DNA of 64,000 nucleotides from Malachius bipustulatus (Eukaryota; Arthropoda; Insecta; Coleoptera; Melyridae). Shown in pieces: positions 1 to 12,500 of the stretch. Within the stretch, counting starts at the first letter, position 1. Each line of letters starts with the position of its first letter. A program made the translations under genes and the position numbers. Under the pieces are notes generated by a model, which made no database searches, was not told the DNA's origin, and saw only the letters and a list, made by a program, of their open reading frames with translations. The stretch is taken from assembly GCA_910589415.1 (NCBI GenBank), contig OU342630.1, forward strand, positions 69,002,186 to 69,066,185, read 5' to 3'.

Positions 1-240
1 CTGCAGGATCGCGTTAACCTCTGTTTGGAAGACAGTGGTATTGTCAACCCCAGGAAAAAGGACCTCTCAAGTTGCCATCCTGCCTAGTAGAGTTGTCTGA
101 AAAGTAACCATTCCTATTAGTGGATCCATCTATAAAACAGACTAGTCCTCCCTGGTTCGAAGGTTCCCTCTCCCTTTTCCTACTTTCTCTCTCCAGGAAT
201 ATTTACTGTTTTTCCCTGTCAACTATAAAGTTGGCAAAAC
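1..240 (-). pseudogene. RNase H domain relic of a non-LTR retrotransposon
   Basis: Read on the minus strand, about 143-117 encodes VCFIDGSTN, the first RNase H beta strand with its catalytic Asp. About 51-1 encodes GVDNTTVFQTEVNAILQ, the helix with the catalytic Glu. The two blocks are in different frames, so there is at least one single-base frameshift between them. RNase H domains of this form occur at the C-terminus of I/R1/Loa-type non-LTR retrotransposons. The element would continue beyond the left edge of the window. The part right of about 240 is too decayed to read. Assignment to an RNase H domain is fairly safe; the clade is not. Confidence 0.6.
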
Positions 241-2563
241 ACTAGTACACCAGAAAGTGACCAATCATTCCAGTCGATCTTCTAGCCGGCTGTGCCACGT
301 AACAAACGCATCAACAAAATAAATTCCAAAATTGAATTAACCTGTGTTAGCTCGTACAGAAATATTCATGACATGACCTAGTGGAAATGAATATAAACTG
401 GATCTAACATGTCATCCAGATAGTGTGAGATAAGTTAGCTCGACTAGTTGTTGTTCATATGCTTCTAAAAGCTGAGTAATAGTGTCTATTTCGTAGCAGT
501 GTATATGTAAGCACAAGAGTATAATAAACTCGAATATATGCCAAGGAGAAGAAACCACTCAGGAATTCTTACTCCAGACAGAGAGGTGCATCATTTGTAA
601 CGTATAGTGGCTTAGAAAATATAGGTGTGTGTCGAGGAGACGTCTTCCTCATTAAATATACAAAATGAAGTTTGATTTCTTAGCTTTATTGCTAAGTTTA
701 TTTATTGCTAAGTCCACAACCCAAGAAAGATTGGTATGGTCGCTTCGTCGGTATTATATTGCACGGACGACCGGATCGGTACGCCACGATGACATACTGT
801 GATAATTTGTGACTTTAATATGTTCGAAAAAGGAGCAACAAACTGTAATTTTTCCAAATTACTCTGCAGGGCCTCAAATTTTGCGACCAAACAAAGAGTG
901 TTTAATCGGCGTCCCCATCTCAAGCAGGTTAGTCCTATAGATGCAGAATAAAATCGACTTAGGAACTGACTTCTAGGAAACTCCATTCACTTGGATCTTC
1001 GTAGTATCTTCGATAGGGAGAACTGCTTTTCGAATCCATTTAAAACTCGTCCTTTTATTCAATTAAGTTTAATCTAGCGAACTAGCTAGCATAATGAGAC
1101 ATTACCAAAGTCCAAGCGATTTAATTTGAGATTTAGTCAAGTGGTTCATAAAGCAGTTTCCTTCTAAGATGGGTAAGTCATTAATTTGGTTTGATAAAGG
1201 CATCGTAAGAGTTTTAGAAAATATTTAAAGCCCGTTGTACTAACTTAGAAATTTGTTCGCTCTTTAGATCAATATTCAAGACGCATATTAGTTTTCCGAC
1301 GGTGATCCCTTCTTTTGGTATTGGAGTTGGCTGTAAGTGGGCGAGGTTCCTTTTTGGACTAGATTGATGTGGTTTTCTAATCAATTTTCTTATGGAAAAT
1401 TTTCTAGTGGCAAATTATGGATTTTCACTGCACATTCTTCTATATTGTAACCTGAGCAGCTTGCTTCGTCAGCACATCTTCGCATAATTATGAAATTTAT
1501 CTTCTGCTCCCTGAAATACTTGTCTCAGTAATTCTACTGATGTTTAGTGTCTTGGCAGAGGTGCAACCGTGGTACTTGTATACGTGTGATTTATTTCATT
1601 TATTAGAGATAGGTAAATTGCTTGTTTTTTATGAAGATCCTGAATCATAGTATCGTAGTGTTAATAAATAATAACAAACTTGAAGGAAAATTTTAAAATG
1701 AAATTGGTAATGGTAGTCTATTTTAACAGTTAACTTCTGTCCAGTTAACTTTTAACTAACGGACTCAATTGGAAAAAAATTCTTTGATCATGGAATGCAA
1801 GAACATACCAAAAGGTACAGAAAATCGAAAAATCAATTCGACAAATACGTGAGTCGATCAAATCGACGTCCTTCCAAAGGAGTAAGGTACCTTTACCAAA
1901 TAAGGCCACGTTCCTAATCAGGCCATGGCCTATTTTGGCTACTTTCGAACCGTGTTTTTAAATGTTGAAATTCACCCTATACAGAGAATTTGCAACAGTT
2001 TTAGGAATAGAAGTAACTTGAAGCTTTTATTTTTCCAAATTACTTGAATTTCTTCATCTCCATTGTACCTGAGGAATCTGACTATCTTTCCAAAGAAGAC
2101 CGGGATTTATTTTCTGTTCTAGATATTCTAATTGAAAGGTAATTTTGTGATTTTTGCACGTTTACCACTTATAGGGTTTTGGACTCATTATGAAGGGTAT
2201 GCTCATAATAAGGTCAACAACAACAAAGTCAATTTTTTCTATGACATACTTATGTGTAACACCAAAAGAAAAAAAAAGAGCGACTTTAGTTTCTTAATAC
2301 TTTTGGCAATGATCATGATCATATTATGGCTATGATCATACTAATTTGGGTAATTTTTCATCAAATGGTTGCAAAATAAAACTATCTTACTCCTTAATGT
2401 GGCTTGCAACATTATATTGAGATCGGACTAGGTGTTCTTCAAAAGCAGAGCCTTATGAAGAAAACTGTTTGGTTTTTGAGTAAAAATATCGATGCCATGA
2501 AGGCAAGACGCAAGTAGCGGGGAGAACCTCTACTACCAGGTGGCCGTGGTTCTTTTTACTCAA
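241..2563. other. AT-rich stretch with no recognised gene
   Basis: No recognisable protein motif, RNA gene or terminal repeat was found. The open frames here (92 and 67 residues) have no family resemblance and low-complexity composition, so I treat them as chance. Confidence 0.5.
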
Positions 2564-4240
2564 TAAACCATCTTGCGCATCAATCGCATAAATAGTGTAT
2601 TTTTAAGCGATCCAATTTATAAATATTTTCACCGCTTTTTAAATTGGCTTTCTGAAAATTTCCTTAGTCAGGTCATATTAGTGTAGTGGTTAACTGTGAA
2701 AATTGCATTTCACTTCGTTTGAAAACGTGCCTTAGAATGGATTTTTAAATTTAACAAAACCAAAATAAATGGTAAAATTAAACAATTTTGCCCCTTTTCC
2801 TTTGCCCGCCACTGGCTGACTTCACCTAAAAAATACTATTTTTTACACTACCTTCAATAGAACTGAAAAAGTGAAAAGGGAGCTTTGAAAACTGAAAATT
2901 TGAAATTTTAGAGGAATAAACATAATTTAAAAATATTCGAATATCTCCGCCATTTTCCTTATTTGCTTCTTGAAAATTTTCAGAATTAAGGGTTATTAGT
3001 ATAGTTATCTACTGGAAAAATTTCAGTTCGATTCGTACAAAAATAGAAAAATAGAATAAACGGCTATAGAGATTTAGCCTTTTTTACCCTTTTCCTACCC
3101 ATGCCACTGGCTTAATAATAAAAAAATGCAAATTTTATTGCAATAACTCACATTTCAATAACTATTCTTCCAATATTGCTAATTTTGCTTAAAAGTTTTT
3201 GTTTCTAACTTGCTTATTTAGAGGTTCAAAATCTATCAATTTTTCCTAAAATTTAAAAGGCAGCCATTTTGGAACGGCTATTCCGATTTTACTCAAGACC
3301 GACTACTTGCAGTTATATTACTACAAAAAAAATTTCAGCCCCCTAAATTGAAAACTGCGACCAGAAACCGTGCCTCATGACCGGTTTTTTTTGGAAATTT
3401 GGAGGGACACCCTGTAAAAGTAACAAAACTTTAGGAAAATTATTTTTACGAAAATCAAACGTCATCTCTAAGTTTCACAAGAGTAAAAAATTTCGTTCAT
3501 TAATCTTGAAAGGTGAAGCTACAGGAGCGTTTTTAAAATTTTAGAGAAATAAACATCATGTAAAAAAAATTCAAATAACTCCGCCATTTTTGTTATTTAC
3601 TTCTTGAAATTTTTAAGGGCTGGAGGCTATTAGTATAGTTGCGTAGGTACTGTGAAAATTTCAATTTAATTCCTTCAAAAATGTGCTCATAAATTGTTAG
3701 AGAAATTTAGCGATTTTTACCCTTTTCCTACCCACGCCACTGGCTTATTAATAAAAGTAATGTAAATTTTATAACATTAAATCAAATTTCAATTAATTTT
3801 CCTCCAATCATGTTGATTTAGTTTCAAAGTTATTTTTCCATCTTACTCATACAGGGGTTCAAAAAAAAGCAATTTTTCCAAAAATTCAAATGGCCGCCAT
3901 TTTGAAACGGCTCGGCCGATTTTGCTCAAATACAATACCAGACCAGTTCTTATATATATCTTACTCCCACAAAAATTTCAGTCCCCTAGATTGAAAACTG
4001 CGACCTGAAATGAGATGACAAAAACGGGATATGGGGAATTTTGAAAGGACACCCTGTAGAAGTAACGCGACTTTAGGAATTTTTTTCAACGAAAATCTAA
4101 CGTCGTTCCAAGGTTTTACAAGGATCCAAAATTTCATTCACTAATCTTGAAAGATAAAGCTACAGGAGCGTTTTTAAAATCGAAATTTCGCGATTTTGGA
4201 GAAATATATAAATATATAAATATATATATAAATATATACA
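2564..4240 (+). repeat. Hairpin-ended repeat, tandem copy A
   Basis: This is the first of two tandem copies; equivalent positions in the second lie 1716-1718 bases downstream (2571 to 4289, 4181 to 5897). It opens with CTTGCGCATCAATCGCA, then AATAGTGTATTTTT. In the other two copies the corresponding stretch forms a hairpin (ATCGCA paired with TGCGAT); here one base of the stem differs. Inside, a ~630-bp monomer recurs: the landmark GAATAAACATAAT at about 2913 recurs in altered form near 3543, and the CCACTGGCTTA block lies near 3103 and 3736. Copy A stops in a TA-rich tract near 4240 and lacks the 3' hairpin of copy B. No coding sequence is evident. Confidence 0.7.
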
Positions 4241-4278
4241 GTGCATTTATTTTAAGTGTTGCCATAGGGAATAGCATG

Positions 4279-6102
4279 TAAAAAACCTTCTTGCGCATCA
4301 ATCGCAGAAATAGTGTATTTTTATGCGATCCAATTTATGAATATTTTGACCGCTTTTTAAATTGGCTTTCTGAAATTTTCCCTAGTCAGGTCATATTAGC
4401 GTAGTGGTTTACTGTGAAAATTGCATTTCACTTCGTTTGAAAACGTGCCGTAGAATGGATTTTTAAATTTAACAAAACCAAAATAAATGGTAAAACTGAA
4501 CAATTTTGCCCCTTTTCCTTTGCCCGCCACTGGCTGACTTTACCTAAAAAATACTATTTTTTACACTACCTTCAATAGATTTGAAAAAGTGAAAAGGGAG
4601 CTTTGAAAACTGAAAATTTGAAATTTTAGAGGAATAAACATAATTTACAAATTATTCGAATATCTCCGCCATTTTTCTTATTTGCTTCTTGAAAATTTTC
4701 AGAGTTAAGAGTTATTGGTATAGTTATCTATTGGAAAAATTTCAGTTCGATTCGTACAAAAATAGAAAAATAGAATAAACGGCTATAGAAATTTAGCCTT
4801 TTTTACCCTTTTCCTACCCATGCCACTGGCTTAATAATAAAAAAATGCAAATTTTATTGCAATAACTCAAATTTCAATAACTATTCTTCCAATAATGCTA
4901 ATTTTGTTTAAAAGTTTTTGTTTCTAACTTGCTTATTTAGAGGTTCAAAATCTATCAATTTTTCCTAAAATTTAAAAGGCAGCCATTTTGGAACGGCTAT
5001 TCCGATTTTACTCAAGACCGACTACTTGCAGTTATATTACTACAAAAAAAATTTCAGCCCCCTAAATTGAAAACTGCGACCAGAAACCGTGCCTCATGAC
5101 CGGTTTTTTTTTGGAAATTTGGAGGGACACCCTGTAAAAGTAACAAAACTTTAGGAAAATTATTTTTACGAAAATCAAACGTCATCTCTAAGTTTCACAA
5201 GAGTAAAAAAATTCGTTCATTAATCTTGAAAGGTGAAGCTACAGGAGCGTTTTTAAAATTTTAGAGAAATAAACATCATGTAAAAAAAATTCAAATAACT
5301 CCGCCATTTTTGTTATTTACTTCTTGAAATTTTTAGGGGCTAGAGGCTATTAGTATAGTTGCCTACTGTGAAAATTTCAATTTAATTCCTTCAAAAATGT
5401 GCTCAGAAATTGTTAGAGAAATTTAGCGATTTTTACCCTTTTCCTACCCACGCCACTGGCTTATTAATAAAAGTAATGCAAATTTTATAACATTAAATCA
5501 AATTTCAATCAATTTTCCTCCAATCATGTTGATTTAGTTTCAAAGTTATTTTTCCATCTTACTCATACAGGGGTTCAAAAAAAAGCAATTTTTCAAAAAC
5601 TTCAAATGGCCGCCATTTTGAAACGGCTCGGCCGATTTTGCTCAAGTACAATACCAGACCAGTTCTTATATATATCTTACTCCCACAAAAATTTCAGTCC
5701 CCTAGATTGAAAACTGCGACCTGAAATGAGATGACAAAAACGGGATATGGGGAATTTTGAAAGGACACCCTGTAGAAGTAACGCGACTTTAGGAAATTTT
5801 TTCAACGAAAATCTAACGTCGTTCCAAAGCTTTACAAGGATCCAAAATTTCATTCACTAATCTTGAAAGATAAAGCTACAGGAGCGTTTTGAAAATCGAA
5901 ATTTCGCGATTTTGGAGAAATATATATATATATAAATATATATATATATAAATATATATATATATATCGTGGGCAGGTGAATTTTGGAAAACCACTTTTT
6001 CGTGATCTGGGGGTCATGATCGGTGGACATTTGATGAGTTTGGGTGATTTTCGAAAAGTGATGTCGTCCTCAATAGTGTATTTTTTTATTAAAAAATACA
6101 CT
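4279..6102 (+). mobile_element. Hairpin-ended repeat, copy B, apparently full length
   Basis: It starts with TAAAAAACCTTCTTGCGCA, shared with the copy at 33306. The 5' hairpin is ATCGCA, a 17-base loop, then TGCGAT. The body has the same ~630-bp monomers as copy A, then TA-rich tracts (5925-5968), then a unique 3' segment. It ends in a perfect-looking hairpin, TAGTGTATTTTTT / AAAAAATACACTA (6074-6103). The last ~126 bases match the copy ending at 35810 without a visible difference, and similarity stops abruptly at 6102, which fixes the 3' end. Hairpins near both ends with central tandem repeats and no long terminal inverted repeat recall non-autonomous Helentron/DINE-type elements. That assignment is inference only. 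Confidence 0.6.
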
Positions 6103-6847
6103 AATAGTCACCTTAGCGTACTTCGATTCTGTCGATCGGAACAGTACATTTCGATCGTCTTTTATCCGACAGAACACCTTTCTACAGGTCAAGTTCGTAG
6201 GCAACCCTTGAGCATCGGTTTGTGACACCAACGTCTACACAGAATGGGGGCAGTTGTATATAAATATAATTTCACAAAATTGATAATTATTGCAAAAGTG
6301 AATTAACAGGGTTCCAAGTAGCAACTCTTCACAAAAATACATTTTAATAACAAAATCAGGACTGCTTCACATACCTTCCTTTCTAGAGTATAAAATTAAT
6401 CTCCAATTTTAGCTGGGATTGCTTTCCCAAAAATAGACAACAATTAAATTAAACTTAATCTGCATGACTGCGGGGGAATTTTATCCCTTTCAGAATCTGG
6501 ATGGGAATTTAATTCGTTTTTCACCGGCTAATCCAGAATTAAATAGACAAAAGAGCACCGTAGCATGTCGTAATTTTTACGTTGATCCCAGTTATTAGAA
6601 CAATAAATCAGAGTACCTACGGAGTGCCACAAACTCTCCCGCTAGGCGAACCGGAGTGTTCCCGAAGCTTATTTTAATCCCGGCGTTCTCTTTGCATGCA
6701 ATGCAGTCGCCTGAGATGGAAATAACGCAACCAGATGAGGGAACAACTAGTTATCTTAACTCATCTTCGGTTAATTAAATCTTGAAAGTTTTTATTACAG
6801 ACGTTTGTGTCGAGATAAAATGCACATTCTCGGAATCATTGTAAATA

Positions 6848-7813
6848 CAGGGTGTCCGGTAAGTACCGCCTAATCTCTCGGGAGCATACAGGGGAGGTCA
6901 AAATAAACCTAGTCTGTCATAAAAAAAACATTCCTAAAGTGTCCCTAAACGGAGATACAGAGCCCCAAAATGGCTCTGTAGATTTACTTTTTTGGCTCTA
7001 ACTTTTGAACCGACCTGTATAATTTGATGAAATTTAAACACTTTATAGAGGCCACAGAGAACCATCAGGCCATATTAAAGCCGATGTTTGACGTCGTCAG
7101 GGAAGTCAGGAACGGACTTACCATCATACTCGTTGAGTCAAAATTTTGACAGGTATCATTTTACAGAGTTAAAACTATTTTTTTTGAATAGTCTAATACT
7201 TCATCTTTAAAAAAGGTGCTCTTAATTTATTTCGGTAAAACTGACGGTTTTCGAGATAAATCGGTTTTTAGGTATGCGAAACACTCAAAAGTTACTAATG
7301 CTAAACACAAACAGGTAAAAATCAAGTTCTTGTTGATAAACCTACCTACATAATGGATTGCTATTGACGGAACTTGATCAAAATTCGCATAAAAGTCGAT
7401 TTATCTTGAGAACCGCTAGTTTTATCGAAATAAATTAAGAGTACCTTTTGTGAAGATGAATGACCAGCGTATTTAAAAAATAAGTTTTCAGCTCTGTAAA
7501 ATGACACCTGTCAAAACTTTGACACAATGAGTGTGGTGGTAAGTCCGTTCCTGACTTCCTTTAAGACGTCAAACATCCACTCTGATATGGCTTAATGAGT
7601 TTTTATAGCCTCTATTAAAAAATTAAAATTTCATCAAATTATACAGGTCGGTTCAAAAGTTAGAGTAAAAAAAGTAAATCTTAGGGTACCATTTTGGGGC
7701 TCTGTATCTCCGTTTAGGGACACTTTAGGAATGTTTTTTTATGACAGACTAGGTTTATTTTGACCTCCCCTGTATGCTCCCGAGAGATTAGGAGGTACTT
7801 ACCGGACACCCTG
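6848..7813. mobile_element. Foldback element with TA flanks
   Basis: The ends are CAGGGTGTCCGGTAAGTACC and its complement, each flanked by TA. The arms run about 6848-7280 and 7385-7813, with a spacer of roughly 100 bases, so nearly the whole 966-bp unit is a long imperfect palindrome. The arms differ at scattered bases and small indels, so it is not brand new. TA flanks suggest Tc1/mariner-type mobilisation. It has no coding capacity. Confidence 0.75.
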
Positions 7814-7815
7814 TA

Positions 7816-9408
7816 TAAAAACAGGTGAACAATATAAAGTATATGTACCATAGGTATTCTTTGTAGAATAATCACTAAAGATATTTTTAAATTAAAAATA
7901 GAAAAAGAAAAATAAAATGAAGAAGAAAATTAAGGATATGGCTATTATTGCAAACGAAGTTAGTGTAAGCTACTAAAACATTGATAAAATTGGTATACTT
8001 TATTTTTTATTTAGATGGATTCCACCAAGTCAAAATTCTAGGGGAACGATTGGCAACAAGACTGATTAGGTTGGTTATGGTGATAGTTGTTACTAAAATA
8101 GTCACTAGAATGGTTACTAAATTAATTTAGGTTATGTCCATTAGTTGAAATGTCATTTTATTTCAAAATTTCAATCCAAAAAAAAACTATAAACTCAATT
8201 TTTAGAGGTAAATTGGAAAATTTTAGAGACTTGTAGGTGTAAGTACCTTAGCTATTTACTCTTATAAATCTTATGTATGTAGGATTAGACCGATTCCTTC
8301 TTAGTTTTATGTAAAAATGTTGAAAATAGAAGAAACTCTATTATTGATAAATAGAAGAGGTACTTACATTATTTAATAATTTATTAAGAATTTTTCAAGG
8401 AATCTGATTAAACAGTATTTTTGCTTAATCTGGAGAAACATCTTTCAATCGCTATTGTTTATAGAGCATTTGATGATTCCTTCTTTTCTTTCTTTTGAAA
8501 TAAATTTACCTGCCTGAGCATTTTAATAATTTTGAATTTGATAATTTGGTTTGTTAATTTGACAACTTCAACTTTTCAGTTCCTTCGCGTTTCGCTGTGA
8601 CTAGAGTGCCGACTCAGGGAGTAGACCTAGTTTTCGCAAAACGTCATTGGATATAGTCAATCCAAGCAATTAACAGTTAAATTTTGTCCTCAAAAAACGA
8701 ATAACTACTAAAAAAAGACTATTTTCAGAGAAAATAAAGTAATTTGAAGTTTTTAATTTGCGTTTTATAACAGTGGAACTTACAACAAGGAAACATGTTT
8801 TGCAGGTGACGTCATAGCCTATACCCGATTCGGGGAATGTTGCCGTTACTTTAGTCACAACGTAAATTTTTTGCCAAGGTCAAGAAAACAGGCTACCATC
8901 CGACAATATGAAAATTACTGTTTAAAGATTGCACAGGGTACCAACTTGACAGCTGTTTGACAAGTCCATCTAAATAAAAAATAGACTTTAGTAAGTTTTT
9001 ATTCAGTTTCCAGAATTTCATCGAATTTAGGTTGACAGTAATGGCATCAGCACCGAACTTTCAAACTATTTATTGGCAATGCTCGGCTTTTATTTGAATT
9101 TACAGCTAATGGAAGACTTGCATATTCGTTGTCTCTCCCTGCCATTACTGCAATCGTAAGTTTATGAGCTTAATCTAGAAAATTTATCAATTCAAAACAA
9201 TTTCTAATTTTCAACATATAAAATGCAATTTTAAGCTTCTTTAAGTATTAGATAGAGCTTGATTGACCTGAAGACGCCCATAGAAGTCCGTTCGACATTA
9301 CTTGTAAAATCTTAAAATCCGGGAAATCTGAGTGAGAACAGAAGAAATCCATCGATAAGGCTAGAAATTGGTACCTACTATTTCTAAAATTCCAATAAAT
9401 TTTCAGTT
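7816..9408. other. AT-rich stretch with no recognised gene
   Basis: No protein family, RNA gene or terminal repeat recognised. The last ~70 bases (from about 9340) match the ~330-bp tandem repeat that resumes at 11462, so they are its left remnant, cut off by the element starting at 9409. Confidence 0.45.
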
Positions 9409-11461
9409 GTGAAGTGGGGTAAGTGTAATACCGGGGGAAGTGTAACAGTCGGCCATTTTTTTTAAAGTAAGGTTAAAAATGGAGGTTTTGTATTTTATTT
9501 AAAAGGTTTAGAGTATATATTGTTATGAAAAATTAGGTTCACCTAATAATTAAAGTTTGGATTTGATTTGAAGATTTTAACAAATAAAAATTATTAGTAT
9601 TTAATTATTAAAAATGTCAAAAATAAATTTTGGATTGTTTAAAAAAATCAGTATAGAAAAGAAAAAAGTGAATGGAGAAAAATGTTGATAGCAACAGGAG
9701 AATTAATGAGAAAAAAAAGTGGACTGTCAGAAAAAGAGTAAGAGAAGTTAAAAAAACAATTATTTAGAAGAATTAAAGAAGAGAAGAAGTGATATTTAGT
9801 GGAAGAGGATAAGAAAGAAATAAATTATAAGAAGAGAGGTTGTCAAAAGAAATTAATTAGAAATTGAAAAAGTGGACTGTCAGAAAAAGAGTAAGAGAAG
9901 TTAAAAAATAATGATTTAGAAGAATTAAAGAAAAGAAGAAGTGATATTTAGTGGAAGAGGATAAGAAAGAAATAAATTATAAGAAGAGAAGTTGTCAAAA
10001 GAAAATAATTAAAAATTTGGAAGAGGACTGCCAGAAAAAAAAAGTAAGAAAAGTAAAAATAATCATTTGGAAGGAAAAAGGAGAAGAACAAATAGATAGC
10101 GAAGAGAACGTGAAGAAGTCGGAAGGGGATAATTAAAATTATAGAAAGGATCAATTTGAAAAGAAGTGGAAGAAACCTGGAAGATGTCGGGAAGATAGGA
10201 AATTAAAGATTATATTCAAGAAAAGAAGGAGAAGCGGAAAGAAGAAGAGAAGCAGCGAGGGACGAAGAGAGTGACAGAGAGAGTTGGTAGATCAGGAAAA
10301 GGAAAAGCGAGACGCATATTGTGAGGGATCTTGTAAGATTTTGATGTGATAATTAATTTTAAATTATTATAAGTGTAGTTTTAACAAAATTTAGAATCAG
10401 AGAGCTCGAGGTAGGTTTTTTTTTGTAATTTTTTGTAATAAATATTCTGTCAAATAATAAATTAGGTATTTGTTTAAAAATTTTCAAATTAGAATTCAAA
10501 TTAAATTAAATCAAAATTTTCTTTTCAACTGAACCCAACTGAGAGAGAGAGTGCCCTCAAAGAATCATTAAAATTTTATTTGTTTATGGTATAATTTTTT
10601 TTAATAGAATTAATAATAATAAATTAGATAAGGGGGGAAAGGAATACCATAACAATATCTTATATATAAACGGTTTTTTTTTCTTCAATTAACTGGATAT
10701 TTTTTTTTACAAGAGTTTTAGTAACGTCATGCAGATTTACTTAAATATGGAGTGTGTGACTTTTGTTCTTATTGATTTTTTGTAATTATTGTGACATAAT
10801 AAATTTTAAACCCAATGTTGCCATCAGGGGTGTTTTTTCACCAGGAATCCATATTTTGTGTTAAAAAACGGTTACGGAAAACTCCTAACCCTATAAAATG
10901 GCTGTTACACTTACCCCTTCTATATTGATAGAGGGGGTAAGTGTAACAATTTGCTCGGGGTAAGTGTAACAGGTTAGTTGGAACCTCAAATAGGTCGGTG
11001 AGGAGAATTAACCTTCCCACTTTCATTTGATGCTTATAATGTTAAATAAAATTGTTCACGTTCAGTCACGTTTCAATCTGGTTCTTATTTACAAAAAAGC
11101 TTATAACTTTGTTATTAAAAGTGATATTATCTTGCGGTTTTTTTTGTTTAAAAGGTATTTTTCATGAGTATGTTACACTTGCCAAAATTCCTTACATACA
11201 CAATTTGTATGTAAATTATCGTTGAATGTTACACTTGCCCCAAATTGCGGGGTAAGTGTAACACCTTGACATCGACACCATTTTTTTTTTACTGAATAAA
11301 GAAATATCAGATTTTTAAAAAGTTAATATTTGTAATGTGTTGGTAAGTCTACAAGGAACCCCCTGTAAAAAAATTGTCTACCTATTACCATTTGTTTCTC
11401 TGTACTGGGCCTTAGAAGAGCAACTATGCTTTTTTTCGGTTACACTTACCCCACTCCACCC
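9409..11461. mobile_element. 2-kb element with GGGGTAAGTGTAAC termini
   Basis: The left end GTGAAGTGGGGTAAGTGTAA and the right end (read as complement) GGGTGGAGTGGGGTAAGTGT form short terminal inverted repeats. The same GGGGTAAGTGTAACA motif recurs internally near 10903-10975 and 11227-11262, partly as small palindromes. The left flank (9340-9408) and right flank (11462 on) join to give a sequence matching the uninterrupted repeat unit at 11736-11840, so this piece is an insertion. The target duplication is not clear. It has no transposase; the interior is purine-rich and non-coding. Family unknown. Confidence 0.65.
9655..10330 (+). repeat. Polypurine tract with ~152-bp tandem repeat
   Basis: The plus strand is almost all A and G over more than 600 bases. 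GGACTGTCAGAAAAAGAG starts at 9721 and 9874, and a variant starts at 10025, giving a period of 151-153 with just over two copies. Such strand asymmetry can form triplex or other unusual structure. The two open frames here (68 residues minus, 61 plus) come from the biased composition and are not genes. Confidence 0.75.
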
Positions 11462-12040
11462 TACCTACTATTCCACTTTTATTACATCCCACGATGAAGA
11501 ACGCCCGTCAACGTTAGACGCCTATAAAGTACAATTGTAATCCATTGAGTAATTGTACATCAACTGAGTTATGAGTATGAGTATGGGTATGGTGAAAAAG
11601 GATTATGCACTCCAAGCTACTCAGGCCACCCAGGACCCTTTTTGCCTTTTCCGTACCTACCATGAGCGAACTTCTACTCATACCTTCCTATCTTTTCATA
11701 AAGTCTGGCAGATTTTTTTCAGATCTTTTCATACGGCTACAGATTGGTACCTACTATTTCTAAAATTCCAAAAAAGTTTCAGTTACCTACTAATTTCACT
11801 TTTTTCAAGGTTAAATCCCACGTTGAAGAACATTCGTCAACATTAGACGTCTATAAAGTACCATTGTACACCATTGAGTTATGAATTTACACCAACGGAG
11901 TTATGAATATGGGTATAATAGGTATGGTGGAAAGGGACTATTATTGACTCTAAGCAACTCAGGCCACCAAGGACCCTTTTTGCCTTTTCCGTACCTCCCA
12001 TGAGGGACCTTTTGATAAAGTCCGGAAGATCTTTCCATCA
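11462..12040 (+). repeat. ~330-bp tandem repeat
   Basis: Two adjacent units share several blocks: CCTTTTTGCCTTTTCCGTAC near 11635 and 11975, GTCAACGTTAGACG near 11507 with its variant near 11838, and a conserved segment CTATAAAGTA. The 5' part of the first unit is found left of the inserted element, at 9340-9408, so that insertion split this unit. The units are diverged and non-coding. Confidence 0.65.
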
Positions 12041-12045
12041 GAGAG

Positions 12046-12500
12046 AGGAGTCTCATTTCTGACTCTTTTAATGTTTCTGGCTCAAAGTTTTTGAGCCGGA
12101 GGCTACTGTATACCTCGCTTGCACCTATATAGTGGTAGAAGTCCTCGTCGTCTGTTCCACATTTGGGACAGACTGGATCTCCTTCCAGCTAATAAGTTGA
12201 TAGTGCCTATTCAGATTGTTGTAACCGGTCTAACTAGCACGAGCACACCAACTATTAATTAAAGCTCTCACCTCCGGGTGAGTTTGATCATGATTGCCGT
12301 CCTGTTTCTGCCCAAACCAGTTAGGAACAGTCTGGCATATCTGCAGCCTGGTGCTGCCACTCAATACTTCTGTCAATGTGTTTGGGGTCCATCCACAATA
12401 ACCTCGGTTAGAAGACCTTTCATCCGACTAAGTAAGGTTTCCGATCCCTAAAATTTTTCCCTGGTCTCGAACTTCGCGTAGTAACCTGCTAGCTCCCAGT
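12046..12500 (-). pseudogene. C-terminal relic of an RNase H-type non-LTR retrotransposon
   Basis: The minus strand reads TGYNNLNRHYQL, then in a shifted frame DPVCPKCGTDDEDFYHYIG, then EVYSSLRLKNFEPE. A TGH-like box followed by CxxC and a trailing His/Cys is the typical tail after the RNase H domain in I/R1-type elements. Stops and frame changes show it is dead. The same tail architecture appears in the relic at 18550-19400. Confidence 0.6.

Noticed and set aside
5850..6225. Overlapping 82-83-residue frames, repeated at 35564-35900
   Set aside because: They fall in the repeated 3' end and TA tract of the hairpin-ended element and read through its hairpin; the identity reflects repeat identity, not protein selection.
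9948..10154. Hydrophobic 68-residue minus frame and Lys/Glu-rich plus frame
   Set aside because: Direct consequence of the polypurine tract; each strand's composition gives a fake membrane or charged protein.
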